Assembly (NCBI GenBank): GCA_011526095.1
Contig: WYBA01000364.1
Span: 1-45,214, forward strand
Reading direction: 5' to 3'
Source of the DNA: Myxococcales bacterium
GTDB lineage: Bacteria; Myxococcota_A; Polyangia; Haliangiales; Haliangiaceae
Length of the DNA: 45,214 nt
Under the pieces are notes generated by a model, which worked only from the letters and a program-made list of their open reading frames with translations, was not told the DNA's origin and ran no database searches. Both the position numbers and the translations under genes were made by a program. This document shows positions 11,182-21,319 of the stretch, in pieces (within the stretch, counting starts at the first letter, position 1; each line of letters opens with the position of its first letter).

Positions 11182-12306
11182 CTACGCGCGGCCGGCGAGG
11201 CGGTCGGCGAGCTGGCGGTGGGCGTAGGCGCCGACGACGTCGCGCCCCGGGCGCGCCGCGCGGCCGTCGGCGTGGGCGCGCTTGAGCGCGGCGACGCGCC
11301 CGGCCGCCTCGGCGACGCGGGCGCGGAACGCGGTGTCGCGCTCGGCGCGACGGATCAGCGCCTGCCGCGCCAGGTGCTGGTGCCCCTCGTCGCGGCACAA
11401 GAGCAGCACGTCGCACCCGGCGTCGATCGCGCGCACCGCCGCGTCGTCGATCCCGAAGTGGTCCGCGATCGCCTTCATGTCGAGATCGTCCGACACGATC
11501 ACGCCGCGGTAGCCCAGCTCGCCGCGCAGGATCCCGTCGATCGCCGCGCGCGACAGCGTCGCCGGGACCGACGCGTCCACCGCCGCGAACACGACGTGCG
11601 CGGTCATGATCATCGGCACGCCCGCGGCCGCCGCGGCGCGGAACGGCGCGAGCTCGACCGCGTCCAGGCGCGCGCGGTCGTGGTCGATCCGCGGTAGCTC
11701 GAGGTGGCTGTCGAGGTGGGTGTCGCCGTGGCCGGGGAAGTGCTTGCCGCAGCCGAGCACGCCGGCGGCGGCGAGCCCACGGGCGAACGCCAGCGCGCGC
11801 CGCGCCACCGCGTCGGCGTCGCGCCCGAACGCGCGGTCGCCGATGATCGGGTTGGCGTCGTTGGTGTGGACGTCGAGCACCGGCGCGAAATCCACGTCGA
11901 CGCCGAGCGCCGCGAGCTCGGCGCCGAGCGCGCGGCCGACCTGCTCGGCGAGCTCGGCGTCGCGCGGCGCGCCGAACCCGTCGTGCTGGAGCATCGGCGG
12001 CCACTGGGTGGCCGGCGCGCGGATCCGCGCGACCCGACCGCCCTCCTGATCGATCGCCACCAGCAGCGGCGCGTCGGCCGGCGCGGCGGCGTGGAGCTCC
12101 TCGATCAGCGCCGCGGCGTGGTCGAGATCGCACAGCTCGCCGACCGGCGCCTCCCCCGCGGTGAACCGCAGGTTGCGCTTGAACAGGATCGCGGCGCCGA
12201 CGTCACCCGCGCCGATCCGCGCGCGCAGGCCGGCGTCGACCTCGGGGCCGGCGAACCCGACCCACAGCAGCTGCCCGACGTCGCGCGCGATCTCGGTCGT
12301 GGTCAT
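11182..12306 (-). CDS. nagZ: Beta-N-acetylhexosaminidase, glycoside hydrolase family 3
   Basis: A 374-residue GH3 enzyme of the NagZ type, which removes GlcNAc from GlcNAc-anhydroMurNAc muropeptides during peptidoglycan recycling. Diagnostic motifs are VAIDQEGGRVAR (about 83-94), the NagZ loop KHFPGHGDTHLDSHLELP (188-205) with its catalytic His/Asp pair, and the nucleophile motif VSDDLDMKAI (271-280). There is no signal peptide, consistent with a cytoplasmic enzyme. It is single-domain, the usual length for Gram-negative NagZ plus a short C-terminal tail. The ATG at 12306 lies seven bases after a TATCGT box (12319 to 12314), a likely leaderless start. It is convergent with the BatA-like gene, and its promoter lies in the 22-base gap after the MopE-like gene. 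Confidence 0.93.
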   Translation of the reverse strand: MTTTEIARDVGQLLWVGFAGPEVDAGLRARIGAGDVGAAILFKRNLRFTAGEAPVGELCDLDHAAALIEELHAAAPADAPLLVAIDQEGGRVARIRAPATQWPPMLQHDGFGAPRDAELAEQVGRALGAELAALGVDVDFAPVLDVHTNDANPIIGDRAFGRDADAVARRALAFARGLAAAGVLGCGKHFPGHGDTHLDSHLELPRIDHDRARLDAVELAPFRAAAAAGVPMIMTAHVVFAAVDASVPATLSRAAIDGILRGELGYRGVIVSDDLDMKAIADHFGIDDAAVRAIDAGCDVLLLCRDEGHQHLARQALIRRAERDTAFRARVAEAAGRVAALKRAHADGRAARPGRDVVGAYAHRQLADRLAGRA

Positions 12307-12328
12307 GCCGCCGACGATACCGCACGCG

Positions 12329-14152
12329 TCACGGCATCGTCGCGGTCAGGCACACCAGGCTCGGCGCCGCGCACACCGCCTCGGCCTTCGGCGCGATCAC
12401 GAACACCTCGGTCCGCTGGTGGACCCCGCCGACCGACAGCGCGACGGCGAACGAGCCCTCCGAGCCCGTCGCCGGCGGCTCGATCACCCGAAACGACGCC
12501 TGGCACGTCGTCACCAGCGCGCCCGGCGGGCCGCCGCCCGCCGGCACGAGCCCGACCGTCCACCCCTGCTGCACCGGCCCGCCGATCAGCTGCCACGTGC
12601 ACAGCGTCGAGCCCGCGCCCGCGTCGAGCGGGAACGTCGGTTCGGGGCACAGCCCGCCGTCGGGCGTGAGCAGCTGATCGCAGTCGTGGAGCACGTCGGC
12701 GCCGCACGCCAGCCGGTTGTCGTCGGCGTCGACGCAGTCGGCGAAGCCCTCGCACACGCCGAGCGGCAGCGGCGTCTCGGCCTCGCTGACGCACGCGTCG
12801 CGGTAGGTTCCGGTCGAGCTGTCGCACGACCGGAACCCGTAGAAGCACGTGTTGACGTCGGCGTACTCGAAGCACGGCTGCGGCTCCGGCTCGGTCAGCG
12901 GATCGCAGTCCTCGTCGACGTGCGTGTCGCACACCTCGGGGTTGCCGGGGAACCGGTGCTCGTCCATGTCGTCGCAGTCGTCACGGCACGCCACGCCGTC
13001 GAGGTCGAGGTCGCCCTCGTCGACCTGCTCGTCGCAGTCGTCGCTGACGCCGAGCGCGTCGCCGTCGCAGCCGTCGTAGGCGCCCGGGTAGACCGTCTCG
13101 TCGAAGTCGTCGCAGTCGTCGATGCACAGCGCCGGATCCTCGTCGGTGTTGACCGCCTCGTCGATCCCCTGGTCGCAGTCGTCGTCGGTCTGGTTGCAGA
13201 CCTCGTCGGCGCCCGGGTGCACGGCCTCGGCGTCGTCGTCGCAGTCGGTGGCGCAGGTCGCGCCGTCGCCGTCGATGTCGTCGTCGAGCACGCCGCCGTC
13301 CCCGACCCGCCCCTCGTCGACCAGCTGATCGCAGTCATTGTCGGCGCCGTCGGCGCACACCTCCGGCGTCATCTCGTCGACCTGCTCGTCGCAGTCGTTG
13401 TCGACGCCGTCGTCGCACCGCTCGTTCATCCCCTCGTCGATCTGCTCGTTGCAGTTGTTATCGATCCCGTCGACGCAGTCCTCGACGTTCCCGGGCGCGC
13501 GCGCGCCGTCCTCGTCGTCGCAGTCGACCTGGCAGGTCGCGCCGTCGTCGTCGAGATCGCCGTCGTCGGCGACGTCCGAGCAGTCGTCGTCGACCCCGAG
13601 GCTGTCGCCGATGCAGGCGTCGTACGCGCCGGGGTGGATCCGCGGGTTGGCGTCGTCGCAGTCGCCGCCGGCCGCCTCGTGGCCGTCGCAGTCGCGATCA
13701 TCGGGCCCGACGATCAGCCCGGCCTCGAGGCCGACGCACCCGGTCTCGGTCTCCCACACGCTCCCGACCGGCCCGAGCACGACGTCGTACGCGAGCAGGT
13801 AATCCGATGGGACCTGCGGGAGATCGAGCATCGCGGCCGCGACCGGCTGCCCGCCGCTGTAGCCGACGACCGCGACCCGCACCGGCACGCCGTCGCCCAG
13901 TCCGTCGCCCGGGTACAGCTTGATCGTGTGCCGCGCGTCGGTCAGCGGCGCGTCGAGCGCGATGTCGTCCTCGGGCGCGCGCGCGCCGGCGAACGTGTCG
14001 CCGTCGGCGACGCCGACGTAGAGGTGGAGCTTGTCGACCGGCGCGACCTCGGGGGCCTGCGCCACGTCGAGCAGCACGCCGCCCTCGACGCCGCACCCGG
14101 CGAGCGCGACCGCGGCGGCGGCCGCGACCAGCGCGCCGCGCGCGCCGGTCAC
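12329..14152 (-). CDS. MopE-like Asp/Cys-rich putative metal-binding lipoprotein (long paralogue)
   Basis: A 607-residue lipoprotein: lipobox LAGC with Cys20. Three parts are visible. An N-terminal beta domain (about 22-140) is followed by an Asp/Cys-rich region (151-418) with five DCDD-x(n)-PG-x(2-4)-C modules (GGDCDD, QVDCDD, ATDCDD, IDDCDD, RDDCDD), interleaved with DNxCxEQxDE units such as DNDCDEQVDE. A C-terminal beta domain (about 480-607) starts CTWQLIGGPVQQGWTVGL. The DCDD modules match the putative metal-binding repeat of MopE-type proteins, so calcium or copper binding is a family-based guess. GTG 14152 overlaps the stop of the upstream paralogue by four bases. N- and C-domains match that paralogue, so this looks like a duplicated pair. 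Probably cell-surface anchored. Confidence 0.85.
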   Translation of the reverse strand: MTGARGALVAAAAAVALAGCGVEGGVLLDVAQAPEVAPVDKLHLYVGVADGDTFAGARAPEDDIALDAPLTDARHTIKLYPGDGLGDGVPVRVAVVGYSGGQPVAAAMLDLPQVPSDYLLAYDVVLGPVGSVWETETGCVGLEAGLIVGPDDRDCDGHEAAGGDCDDANPRIHPGAYDACIGDSLGVDDDCSDVADDGDLDDDGATCQVDCDDEDGARAPGNVEDCVDGIDNNCNEQIDEGMNERCDDGVDNDCDEQVDEMTPEVCADGADNDCDQLVDEGRVGDGGVLDDDIDGDGATCATDCDDDAEAVHPGADEVCNQTDDDCDQGIDEAVNTDEDPALCIDDCDDFDETVYPGAYDGCDGDALGVSDDCDEQVDEGDLDLDGVACRDDCDDMDEHRFPGNPEVCDTHVDEDCDPLTEPEPQPCFEYADVNTCFYGFRSCDSSTGTYRDACVSEAETPLPLGVCEGFADCVDADDNRLACGADVLHDCDQLLTPDGGLCPEPTFPLDAGAGSTLCTWQLIGGPVQQGWTVGLVPAGGGPPGALVTTCQASFRVIEPPATGSEGSFAVALSVGGVHQRTEVFVIAPKAEAVCAAPSLVCLTATMP

Positions 14153-15363
14153 GGCGCCACCTCCGCGCAGCGCAGCTCGGTCGGGCCGCCGTCGCACCCG
14201 ACGCGGTTCGGATCGACGAGCAGCGCGAGCCGCCGCTCGACCCCGTCGGTCACGCCGGTGATCATGAAGAACCGGGGCAGCGGCACGGCGGGCGCGTCGG
14301 CGACGACCAGCTCCGCGTCGCACGGCCCGACGAAGCTGAGCAGCGGGCCGCCGTCGCCGCGCGGGCGCAGGCCGACGTTCCACGCCAGCTGCTGGATGTT
14401 GCCGACCAGCCGCCAGCCGCACTCGCCGTCGTCGTTCTCGACCAGATCGCGCAGCTCGAACACGGCCGGCACGCACGCGCCGCCGTCGCCGGTGTCGAGC
14501 TTGCAGTGGAGGTAGCCGTCGGCGAAGCACGCCGGGTCGGACCCGACGTCGCACTCGGCCCACGTCTGGCAGACGTCGAGATCGGCCTCGGGCAGGCTCA
14601 CGGCGTCGACGCACGCGCCGTACCCGGCGTCCGGCCCGCTGTCGACGCAGCTCGCCTGGCCGAGCGCGCACCCGACGACGTTGCCCTCGGCGTCGGTCGC
14701 GACCAGCGGGCACGGCCGCGGCGGCGGGACGTGCTCGGGGTCGCAGTCGCTATCGACGCCATCGCACGCCTCCGGCGCCCCCGGGTAGATCGAGCCATCG
14801 GTCATGTCGCAGTCGCCGCCGCACACCACCTCGTCGCCGTCGGTGTCGCCCGCGATCTGCGGATCGAGATCGTCGCAGTCGACCGTGAAGTCGAACGCGT
14901 CGTCGTCGCAGTCGGCGTCGGTGCGCGACACGACGACGTCGCCCTTGACCACGCAACCCGGGCTGAGCTCCTCGGCGGCGCGCAGCTCGATCGCGACGCG
15001 CTTGACCAGGTCGGCCTCGAACGCGATCGGCGCGCCGAGCTCGCCCCACGCGATCAGCTCGCCGCCGCCGTCGTACGCGAGCGCCGCGACCCACACCGCC
15101 GTGCCCGGCTCGACGCCGTCGGGGCGGAGCATCACGGTGTGCGGCGTCTGGCGGACGTCGACGTCGACCGCCGCCTGCTGGGCGTCGGCCACGCCCCACA
15201 TCGCCGAGTCCGGCGCGACGCCCTGATCGACGATGACCATCGTGTCGATCCGCGCCGGCTGCTGGACGAGCCCCTCGCCGTGGATCTCCACAAGGATGCC
15301 AGTGTCGTCGGAGCAAGCGGCCAGGGCGAGCGCCGCGGCGACGATCAAGGTGCGCGCGTTCAT
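14149..15363 (-). CDS. MopE-like putative metal-binding lipoprotein (short paralogue)
   Basis: A 404-residue lipoprotein with lipobox ALAAC (Cys17). It has the same three-part plan as the downstream gene. The N-domain (about 20-135) contains PHTVMLRPDGVEPGTAVWVAAL, matching RHTIKLYPGDGLGDGVPVRVAV next door. The Asp/Cys region (about 145-215) is shorter: DADCDDDAFDFTVDCDD, then GGDCDMTDGSIYPGAPEACD. The C-domain begins CGWRLVGNIQQLAWNVGL, against CTWQLIGGPVQQGWTVGL in the long paralogue. It is first in a two-gene operon; a GGGGGA Shine-Dalgarno lies a few bases before the ATG and a TAAGAT box (15419 to 15414) is a candidate -10. Fewer metal-binding units suggest that repeat number has changed since duplication. 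Function unknown. Confidence 0.82.
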   Translation of the reverse strand: MNARTLIVAAALALAACSDDTGILVEIHGEGLVQQPARIDTMVIVDQGVAPDSAMWGVADAQQAAVDVDVRQTPHTVMLRPDGVEPGTAVWVAALAYDGGGELIAWGELGAPIAFEADLVKRVAIELRAAEELSPGCVVKGDVVVSRTDADCDDDAFDFTVDCDDLDPQIAGDTDGDEVVCGGDCDMTDGSIYPGAPEACDGVDSDCDPEHVPPPRPCPLVATDAEGNVVGCALGQASCVDSGPDAGYGACVDAVSLPEADLDVCQTWAECDVGSDPACFADGYLHCKLDTGDGGACVPAVFELRDLVENDDGECGWRLVGNIQQLAWNVGLRPRGDGGPLLSFVGPCDAELVVADAPAVPLPRFFMITGVTDGVERRLALLVDPNRVGCDGGPTELRCAEVAP

Positions 15364-15566
15364 GGGTCCCCCAGGCGAGGCGAATCAGAGGAGGTCGCAG
15401 GCGTAGGCCGAGAATCTTACCCCCGCGCCCCCGATCGACGGATGATGTTCCGCACAGCCGAGGGGATCCCCGCGCGCCGATGATGACGTGTCACGCGCGC
15501 TCGGCGATAATGGCGGTTCCGGTCGCGTCCACGGCAATGTGTACGCCGATGTGCGCGCCCGGCCGC

Positions 15567-16106
15567 ATGTCCCGCCGTCCCCCAGATCTCACGCCGAGCG
15601 ACACCGGCACGCCGACCGAGAGCCCCGGGCTGCCCAGCACCGACACGCCTCCGGCGCCGCTGCCGCGCCCGCCCGGGCTGCCGCCCCGCGGCCTGCCCGC
15701 GCGGGGCGCGCCGGCGCGCCCCGGCCGGCGCGGCGAGACGCCGAGCGACAACCTGATGACCGCGCGAATCGAGCGGATCCGCGACGCCACGCCCGCGCCG
15801 CTGCCGCCGTCACCCGGGCAGCGTGATGCCGAGCGGTGGTTCGAGCAGGTCCCGACCAACCCGGCGCTCGAGACGGAGCCCGCGACGAACCGCACCAGCT
15901 CGCACCGGATGCGGACGTCGATGCGGCAGCTCCCCACCGACGGCGAGGTCGGGCTGGCGCAGCGGCCGTGGGTGCTGCCCGCGCTGATCGCGGCGGTCGC
16001 GCTGACGATCGGCATGATCCTCGGCGCGCTGCTGTTCGGTGACCGCGGGGCCAGCTGCCCGAAGTGCGACGCCACGCCCAGATCCGCCGCGCCCCCCGCG
16101 CCGTGA
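15567..16106 (+). CDS. Pro-rich single-pass membrane protein, unknown
   Basis: About 179 residues. A long Pro/Arg/Gly-rich, probably disordered cytoplasmic segment is followed by a stretch with RMRTSMRQLPTDGEVGL, one transmembrane helix (about residues 143-165, WVLPALIAAVALTIGMILGALLF) and a short tail with PKCD. An upstream in-frame ATG at 15480 is rejected: its codons include ATA, GTT, GCA and TGT, unlike the GC-ending codons that begin after 15567. The Ser/Thr kinase starts 62 bases downstream in the same direction, so the two may be co-transcribed. The Ser/Thr-bearing linker could be a kinase substrate, but that is only a guess. No domain recognised. Confidence 0.6.
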   Translation: MSRRPPDLTPSDTGTPTESPGLPSTDTPPAPLPRPPGLPPRGLPARGAPARPGRRGETPSDNLMTARIERIRDATPAPLPPSPGQRDAERWFEQVPTNPALETEPATNRTSSHRMRTSMRQLPTDGEVGLAQRPWVLPALIAAVALTIGMILGALLFGDRGASCPKCDATPRSAAPPAP

Positions 16107-16168
16107 CAACGTTGCCAGAGCGCGACATGGACGCGCCGGGGCGAACGAGCTAACGTCCGCTCGCTGTC

Positions 16169-17623
<1,455 letters not shown>

Positions 17624-17658
17624 CGCAACCGCGCCCGGCGACGTACGAGAACCCCGCC

Positions 17659-18669
17659 ATGACCAGACTGCCGCTCCCCCTGCTGCTCGTGCTCTCGCTG
17701 CTGGGTGCCGTCGCGCCCGCCGCTCACGCCCAGAACGCCGCGCAGGCAGACGCGCTGTTCAAGGAGGGCAAGCGGCTGATGGGCGCCAAGCAGTTCGGTG
17801 AGGCGTGCAGCGCGTTCGAGGCGAGCTACAAGCTCGACCCGGCGATCACGACGCTGGTCAACCACGCCGACTGCCGCGAGAAGAACGCCCAGTACGCGTC
17901 GGCGTGGGGGCTGTTCCTCGAGGTCGACCGCCAGACCCGCGGCGACAAGAAGCACGCCGCGCTCAACCGCACGGCGCGGGACCGCGCGACGGCGCTCGAG
18001 CCGCGGCTCTCGTACCTCATCATCAACGTGCCCGACGACAGCCGCGTCGACGGGCTGACGATCACGCAGAACGGCCAGCCGGTCGACGCGCTGACGTGGA
18101 ACCGCGCGCTGCCGGTCGACGGCGGCGAGTACGTGATCGAGGGGAAGGCGCCGGGCCACGAGCCGTGGCAGACCCGGGTCACCGTCGCGCCCGAGCTCGA
18201 CAAGCAGTCGGTCGACGTGCCGAAGTTCAAGTCCGTCCCGGCGCCCGAGCCGGTCGCGGGCAACGGCGGCACGGGCGCCGGCGGCGGCGCCGACGCCGAC
18301 GAGGAGCCGGTGCCGGTCGACGCCCCGACCGGGATGACCGGCAAGCGCAAGGCGGCGCTCGGGGTCGGCGCCGCGGGCGTCGTCGGCTTGATCGCCGCGG
18401 GCGTGTTCGAGCTCGGCGCGCGGTCGAAGTACGACGAGGCGGCCGCGACGATCGACGACGAGCTCCAGGACGAGCTGTACGAGCAGGCCCAGGGCAAGCG
18501 GTCGGCGGCGATCGTGTTCGGCGCGCTCGGCGCCGCCTCGGTCGGTGTGGCGACGTACCTGTGGCTCACCGGCGGGCGCGCGGCGACGGAGACGGACGGC
18601 CAGGCGCTTCGCGTGGTGCCCGCGGCCGACGCGCGCTCGCTCGGCGTGGCGCTCACCGGCTCGTTCTGA
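17659..18669 (+). CDS. Exported TPR-like protein with two C-terminal hydrophobic segments
   Basis: A 336-residue protein. ATG 17659 is chosen because it gives a clean signal peptide (MTRLPLPLLLVLSLLGAVAP, cleavage near AHA-QN); a TTG at 17620 would overlap the kinase. The N-terminal part (about 25-110) is TPR-like (ADALFKEGKRLMGAKQFGEACSAFEASYKLDP). A beta domain resembling PEGA/carboxypeptidase-regulatory folds follows (about 125-195, LIINVPDDSRVDGLTITQNG). Then come a Gly/Asp-rich linker and two hydrophobic stretches near 235-252 and 285-305. This layout is common for kinase-linked periplasmic proteins in myxobacteria. The pair with the kinase suggests a shared pathway, but partner and function are unknown. 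Confidence 0.75.
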   Translation: MTRLPLPLLLVLSLLGAVAPAAHAQNAAQADALFKEGKRLMGAKQFGEACSAFEASYKLDPAITTLVNHADCREKNAQYASAWGLFLEVDRQTRGDKKHAALNRTARDRATALEPRLSYLIINVPDDSRVDGLTITQNGQPVDALTWNRALPVDGGEYVIEGKAPGHEPWQTRVTVAPELDKQSVDVPKFKSVPAPEPVAGNGGTGAGGGADADEEPVPVDAPTGMTGKRKAALGVGAAGVVGLIAAGVFELGARSKYDEAAATIDDELQDELYEQAQGKRSAAIVFGALGAASVGVATYLWLTGGRAATETDGQALRVVPAADARSLGVALTGSF

Positions 18670-18714
18670 CCCCGCATCCCACGCCGCCCCACACCGCGAC
18701 GTGACGTGGCCCGC

Positions 18715-18744
18715 TTGGTCACAACGGCGCGGACCGGGTATCTT
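18715..18744 (+). promoter_or_regulatory. Promoter-like -35/-10 with near-zero leader
   Basis: TTGGTC (18715-18720) and TATCTT (18739-18744) are separated by 18 bases. The ATG at 18752 begins seven bases after the -10 box, so transcription would start at or next to the start codon. No Shine-Dalgarno lies between. Sigma70-like by motif; inferred leaderless start. Confidence 0.55.
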
Positions 18745-18751
18745 GCGTCGC

Positions 18752-20080
18752 ATGGTCAAGAAGGGGTTCGCCTACCTATCGCTGCTGCTGTTCGCCGCCT
18801 GTGGCGAGGTCGCCGGCTCGCCCGACGCGGCCGGTGACGACGACGAGATCGACGCGTCGACGATCGACGCCGACCCGAGCGGGACGGCCGAGATCACCAC
18901 GCTGACGCGCTGCTGCAACGCGGTGCCCGACGCGCCCGAGGCCGGGGTCCGCGTGATCGTCACGCTGCCCGACGGTACGATCGGCGACTCGGTCCTCACC
19001 GACGCCAACGGCGAGGCCTCGGTCACCGTGCTCCCGGGCTCGACGGTCACGGCGATCTACATCGACCCGAACGGCACCGGCGCCAACCAGCTCGTCAGCT
19101 ACACCGGCGTCGAGCCGGGCGACACGCTGACGTTCGGCGAGAAGTTCAACGCGGCGAGCACGACGCTCGGCTCCATGACCGCGTCATGGCCGACGGTCGC
19201 GGGCGCCACGGGGTACCGCGTCTTCACCCCGTGCGGGTCGAGCTCGGTGAGCGCGCCGACGACGTCGGTGATGTTCACCGAGAGCGACAGCTGCCACGTC
19301 CAGCCGATGGACCTGCTGTTCGTGGCCAACGACGCCGCCGGGCCGATCCGGTGGGGCCTGGCGCCGAACGTCACGTTCAGCCCCGGCGGCTCGACCAACC
19401 TGATCACGTGGCAGGCGATGAACTCGATCACGCTGAGCGTGGTCGACATGCCGTCGGACGTGACGCAGGTCGAGTTCGGCGCGTCGGCGGTGCTCAACAA
19501 CCGCACGACGTTCTCGGCGTCGATCTCCGGCACGCCGAGCGGCGGCATGCTGTCCGGCACGCAGCCGTGGACGACCGGCGGCGACGCGGTCCAGACCCAG
19601 GCGTTCTTCGGCCGCGAGACGTTCGGCATCCAGCAGGTGATCGAGCGGATCGCGAGCACCTCGACGACGGCGACCCTGGACGGCTCGAACCTGCTGCCAT
19701 GGCTGGGCACGGCGACCGCGTCCGGCGCGACCCGCGAGGTCACGTGGGAGACCGAGGGCACCGTCTCCGGCGACGGCATGGTCGTGTTCCTGCGCTGGCC
19801 GCAGTCGATGATGTTCGGCGGCTCGTCGCAGCACGAGTGGATCCTGGTCGCCGCGCCGAGCGCGGCGCCGTTCGCGCTCCCCAACCTCGGGCCGGATGGC
19901 GCCGACTTCGACGTCCCGGCCGCCGCCACGCCCACGGTCAACGGCGGCGTCCTCGACCTCGGCGCCGACGACGGCTACGACGACTACCGCGCTCGCCCCG
20001 AGTGGGAGGTCACGCTCGAGGACGACGGGATCTTCGCCTCGGGCCGCATCGCGGTCACGATCTTCAGCTTCGCGAACTGA
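18752..20080 (+). CDS. Lipoprotein with carboxypeptidase-regulatory-like N-domain
   Basis: A 442-residue lipoprotein: MVKKGFAYLSLLLFAACG carries a lipobox with Cys17. An acidic linker (SPDAAGDDDEIDASTIDADP) leads into a beta domain with VRVIVTLPDGTIGDSVLTDA and NGEASVTVLPGSTVTAIYID, the pattern of carboxypeptidase-regulatory or Ig-like domains. The rest (about 120-442) is beta-rich with few charged helices and no recognised motif. It is likely anchored in the outer membrane or periplasm. It has its own promoter-like sequence and is convergent with the next lipoprotein gene, with a hairpin between the two stops. Confidence 0.75.
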   Translation: MVKKGFAYLSLLLFAACGEVAGSPDAAGDDDEIDASTIDADPSGTAEITTLTRCCNAVPDAPEAGVRVIVTLPDGTIGDSVLTDANGEASVTVLPGSTVTAIYIDPNGTGANQLVSYTGVEPGDTLTFGEKFNAASTTLGSMTASWPTVAGATGYRVFTPCGSSSVSAPTTSVMFTESDSCHVQPMDLLFVANDAAGPIRWGLAPNVTFSPGGSTNLITWQAMNSITLSVVDMPSDVTQVEFGASAVLNNRTTFSASISGTPSGGMLSGTQPWTTGGDAVQTQAFFGRETFGIQQVIERIASTSTTATLDGSNLLPWLGTATASGATREVTWETEGTVSGDGMVVFLRWPQSMMFGGSSQHEWILVAAPSAAPFALPNLGPDGADFDVPAAATPTVNGGVLDLGADDGYDDYRARPEWEVTLEDDGIFASGRIAVTIFSFAN

Positions 20081-20105
20081 TGACCTCACGGGGCTCGCCG
20101 CCGCG

Positions 20106-20128
20106 CCCGACGAGCAAAGCTCGTCGGG
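20106..20128. terminator. Hairpin between convergent genes
   Basis: CCCGACGAGC (20106-20115), loop AAA, GCTCGTCGGG (20119-20128): a perfect 10-bp stem. A third copy of the right arm (GCTCGTCGGG) lies at 20149-20158 and could pair with the left arm instead. There is no clear T-run on either side. The position between two convergent stops suits a bidirectional terminator. Confidence 0.55.
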
Positions 20129-20189
20129 ACCCACCCCGCACAGACCGCGCTCGTCGGGCCCCCCCTCGCGCACGGGGCGGGCGGCGCGG

Positions 20190-21089
20190 TCACTGCCAGG
20201 GCACGGCCTCGCCGACCAGCTCGAGCCGGCCCGCCGACGCCAGCGCGCTGTACAGCGCCACGGTGCGGCCGTCGGGGTAGCGGAACGCGACCGCGAGCTC
20301 GCGGCGGCCGTCGCCGTCGAGGTCGAGCACGCCGAGCACGTCGAGCGTGACGGTGTAGCGCGGGTCGTCGGGCGCGCCTGGCTCTTCGACCGAGCGCACG
20401 GCCAGCCCGTGCACGGTGAACGTCCCGGCGCACGCGCCGCCGACCACCGGCGCCGCGAGCACCTCCGCCGCGGGCGCGCGCGTGCCATCGACGAACTGGG
20501 CGACCGGGAACGACTCGTGCGCGCCGTCGCCATCGACGTCGACCAGCAGCGCGTCACCCGCGACGCACGCCGTGCCGGTCACCAGCTCCGGCACCTCCTC
20601 CCGCTCCGCCGCGCCGGGCTCGATCGACGCGACCGCCAGCGCGCAGCCGCGGGTCGCCGCCTCGCACCGCGCGTCGGCGGCGTCGGCCCCGGCCGGCGTG
20701 CACGCGCCGCGGCCGACGTAGCTGCCCATCGCCACGTCCTGGGGCAGCCCGACGTCGGCGGTGCCGAGCACGTCGAACAGGCCCGCGCGCGCGCCGTCGA
20801 CGCCGAGCACCGCGAACCGGCGGGCGGCGCGCTCGAGCTGGGCGCCGACCTCGTCGGCGTCGTCGGTCCAGCCGACCGCCCGGACCAGCAGCGGCGCGAC
20901 CCCGGGTCGCCCGCCTGCCCCATCGGGGCACATCTCGCCGACGAGCACGGCGCGCGCCGGCGGCGCCGTCGTCCGGCCGCGCCCGGGAGCACGCGCCGCG
21001 ATCGGCTCGTCGTCCATCTTCACCCGGGGGCCGCAGCCGGTCGCCGCGACCACGATCAGGCCGCCGACCGCCGCCGAGATCCGCGTCAT
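20190..21089 (-). CDS. Lipoprotein with DxDxDG (FG-GAP/EF-hand-like) motifs
   Basis: About 299 residues from ATG 21089, which gives a lipoprotein signal (MTRISAAVGGLIVVAATGC, Cys19); an in-frame ATG at 21146 would bury it. After a Pro/Arg linker the protein is mostly beta and Cys-containing. The C-terminal half has two DxDxDG motifs (LVDVDGDGAHESFPVA and LDLDGDGRRELAVAFR) of the kind found in FG-GAP/VCBS calcium-binding repeats. These are spaced about 65 residues apart. Probably a surface or periplasmic lipoprotein; calcium binding is suggested by the motif only. It is divergent from the outer-membrane barrel gene. Confidence 0.7.
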   Translation of the reverse strand: MTRISAAVGGLIVVAATGCGPRVKMDDEPIAARAPGRGRTTAPPARAVLVGEMCPDGAGGRPGVAPLLVRAVGWTDDADEVGAQLERAARRFAVLGVDGARAGLFDVLGTADVGLPQDVAMGSYVGRGACTPAGADAADARCEAATRGCALAVASIEPGAAEREEVPELVTGTACVAGDALLVDVDGDGAHESFPVAQFVDGTRAPAAEVLAAPVVGGACAGTFTVHGLAVRSVEEPGAPDDPRYTVTLDVLGVLDLDGDGRRELAVAFRYPDGRTVALYSALASAGRLELVGEAVPWQ

Positions 21090-21200
21090 CGCCGTTGGTG
21101 CACTGCGCCGGGCAACGGGGTTGCCCATGTCGTCGTCCAACGGCATCGCGTGGACACTACCGTGCAGCGATCGCCCGGGCCACTTCCGGCCCCGCGTCAT

Positions 21201-21230
21201 TTGACGGGCCGGAAGCGGCGCGTCTATAGT
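21201..21230 (+). promoter_or_regulatory. Sigma70-type promoter of the barrel gene
   Basis: TTGACG (21201-21206) and TATAGT (21225-21230) with an 18-base spacer, the best consensus promoter in the window. Transcription would start near 21237, leaving a leader of about 83 bases before the ATG. Confidence 0.7.
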
Positions 21231-21292
21231 CCGCGCTCCCTGCCCGCCATGGCCATTTCCCTCGTCTTTTCTGCATCTTGCGCGGCGAGCCG

Positions 21293-21319
21293 CCGGAGTC
21301 ACTGGAGTCACTGGAGCCA
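21293..21319 (+). promoter_or_regulatory. Three tandem 9-bp units each carrying GGAG, before the barrel gene
   Basis: Three near-identical nonamers (CCGGAGTCA, CTGGAGTCA, CTGGAGCCA) run directly into the tandem ATGs at 21320 and 21323. GGAG occurs at 21295, 21304 and 21313. The last is six bases from the ATG at 21323 and three from the ATG at 21320. The other two are too far for ordinary initiation and could act as standby sites or change usage if units are lost or gained. Confidence 0.6.

Noticed and set aside
15480..15566. Upstream ATG for the Pro-rich membrane protein
   Set aside because: Codon choice (ATA, GTT, GCA, TGT) differs from the coding part, and ATG 15567 fits the change in composition.
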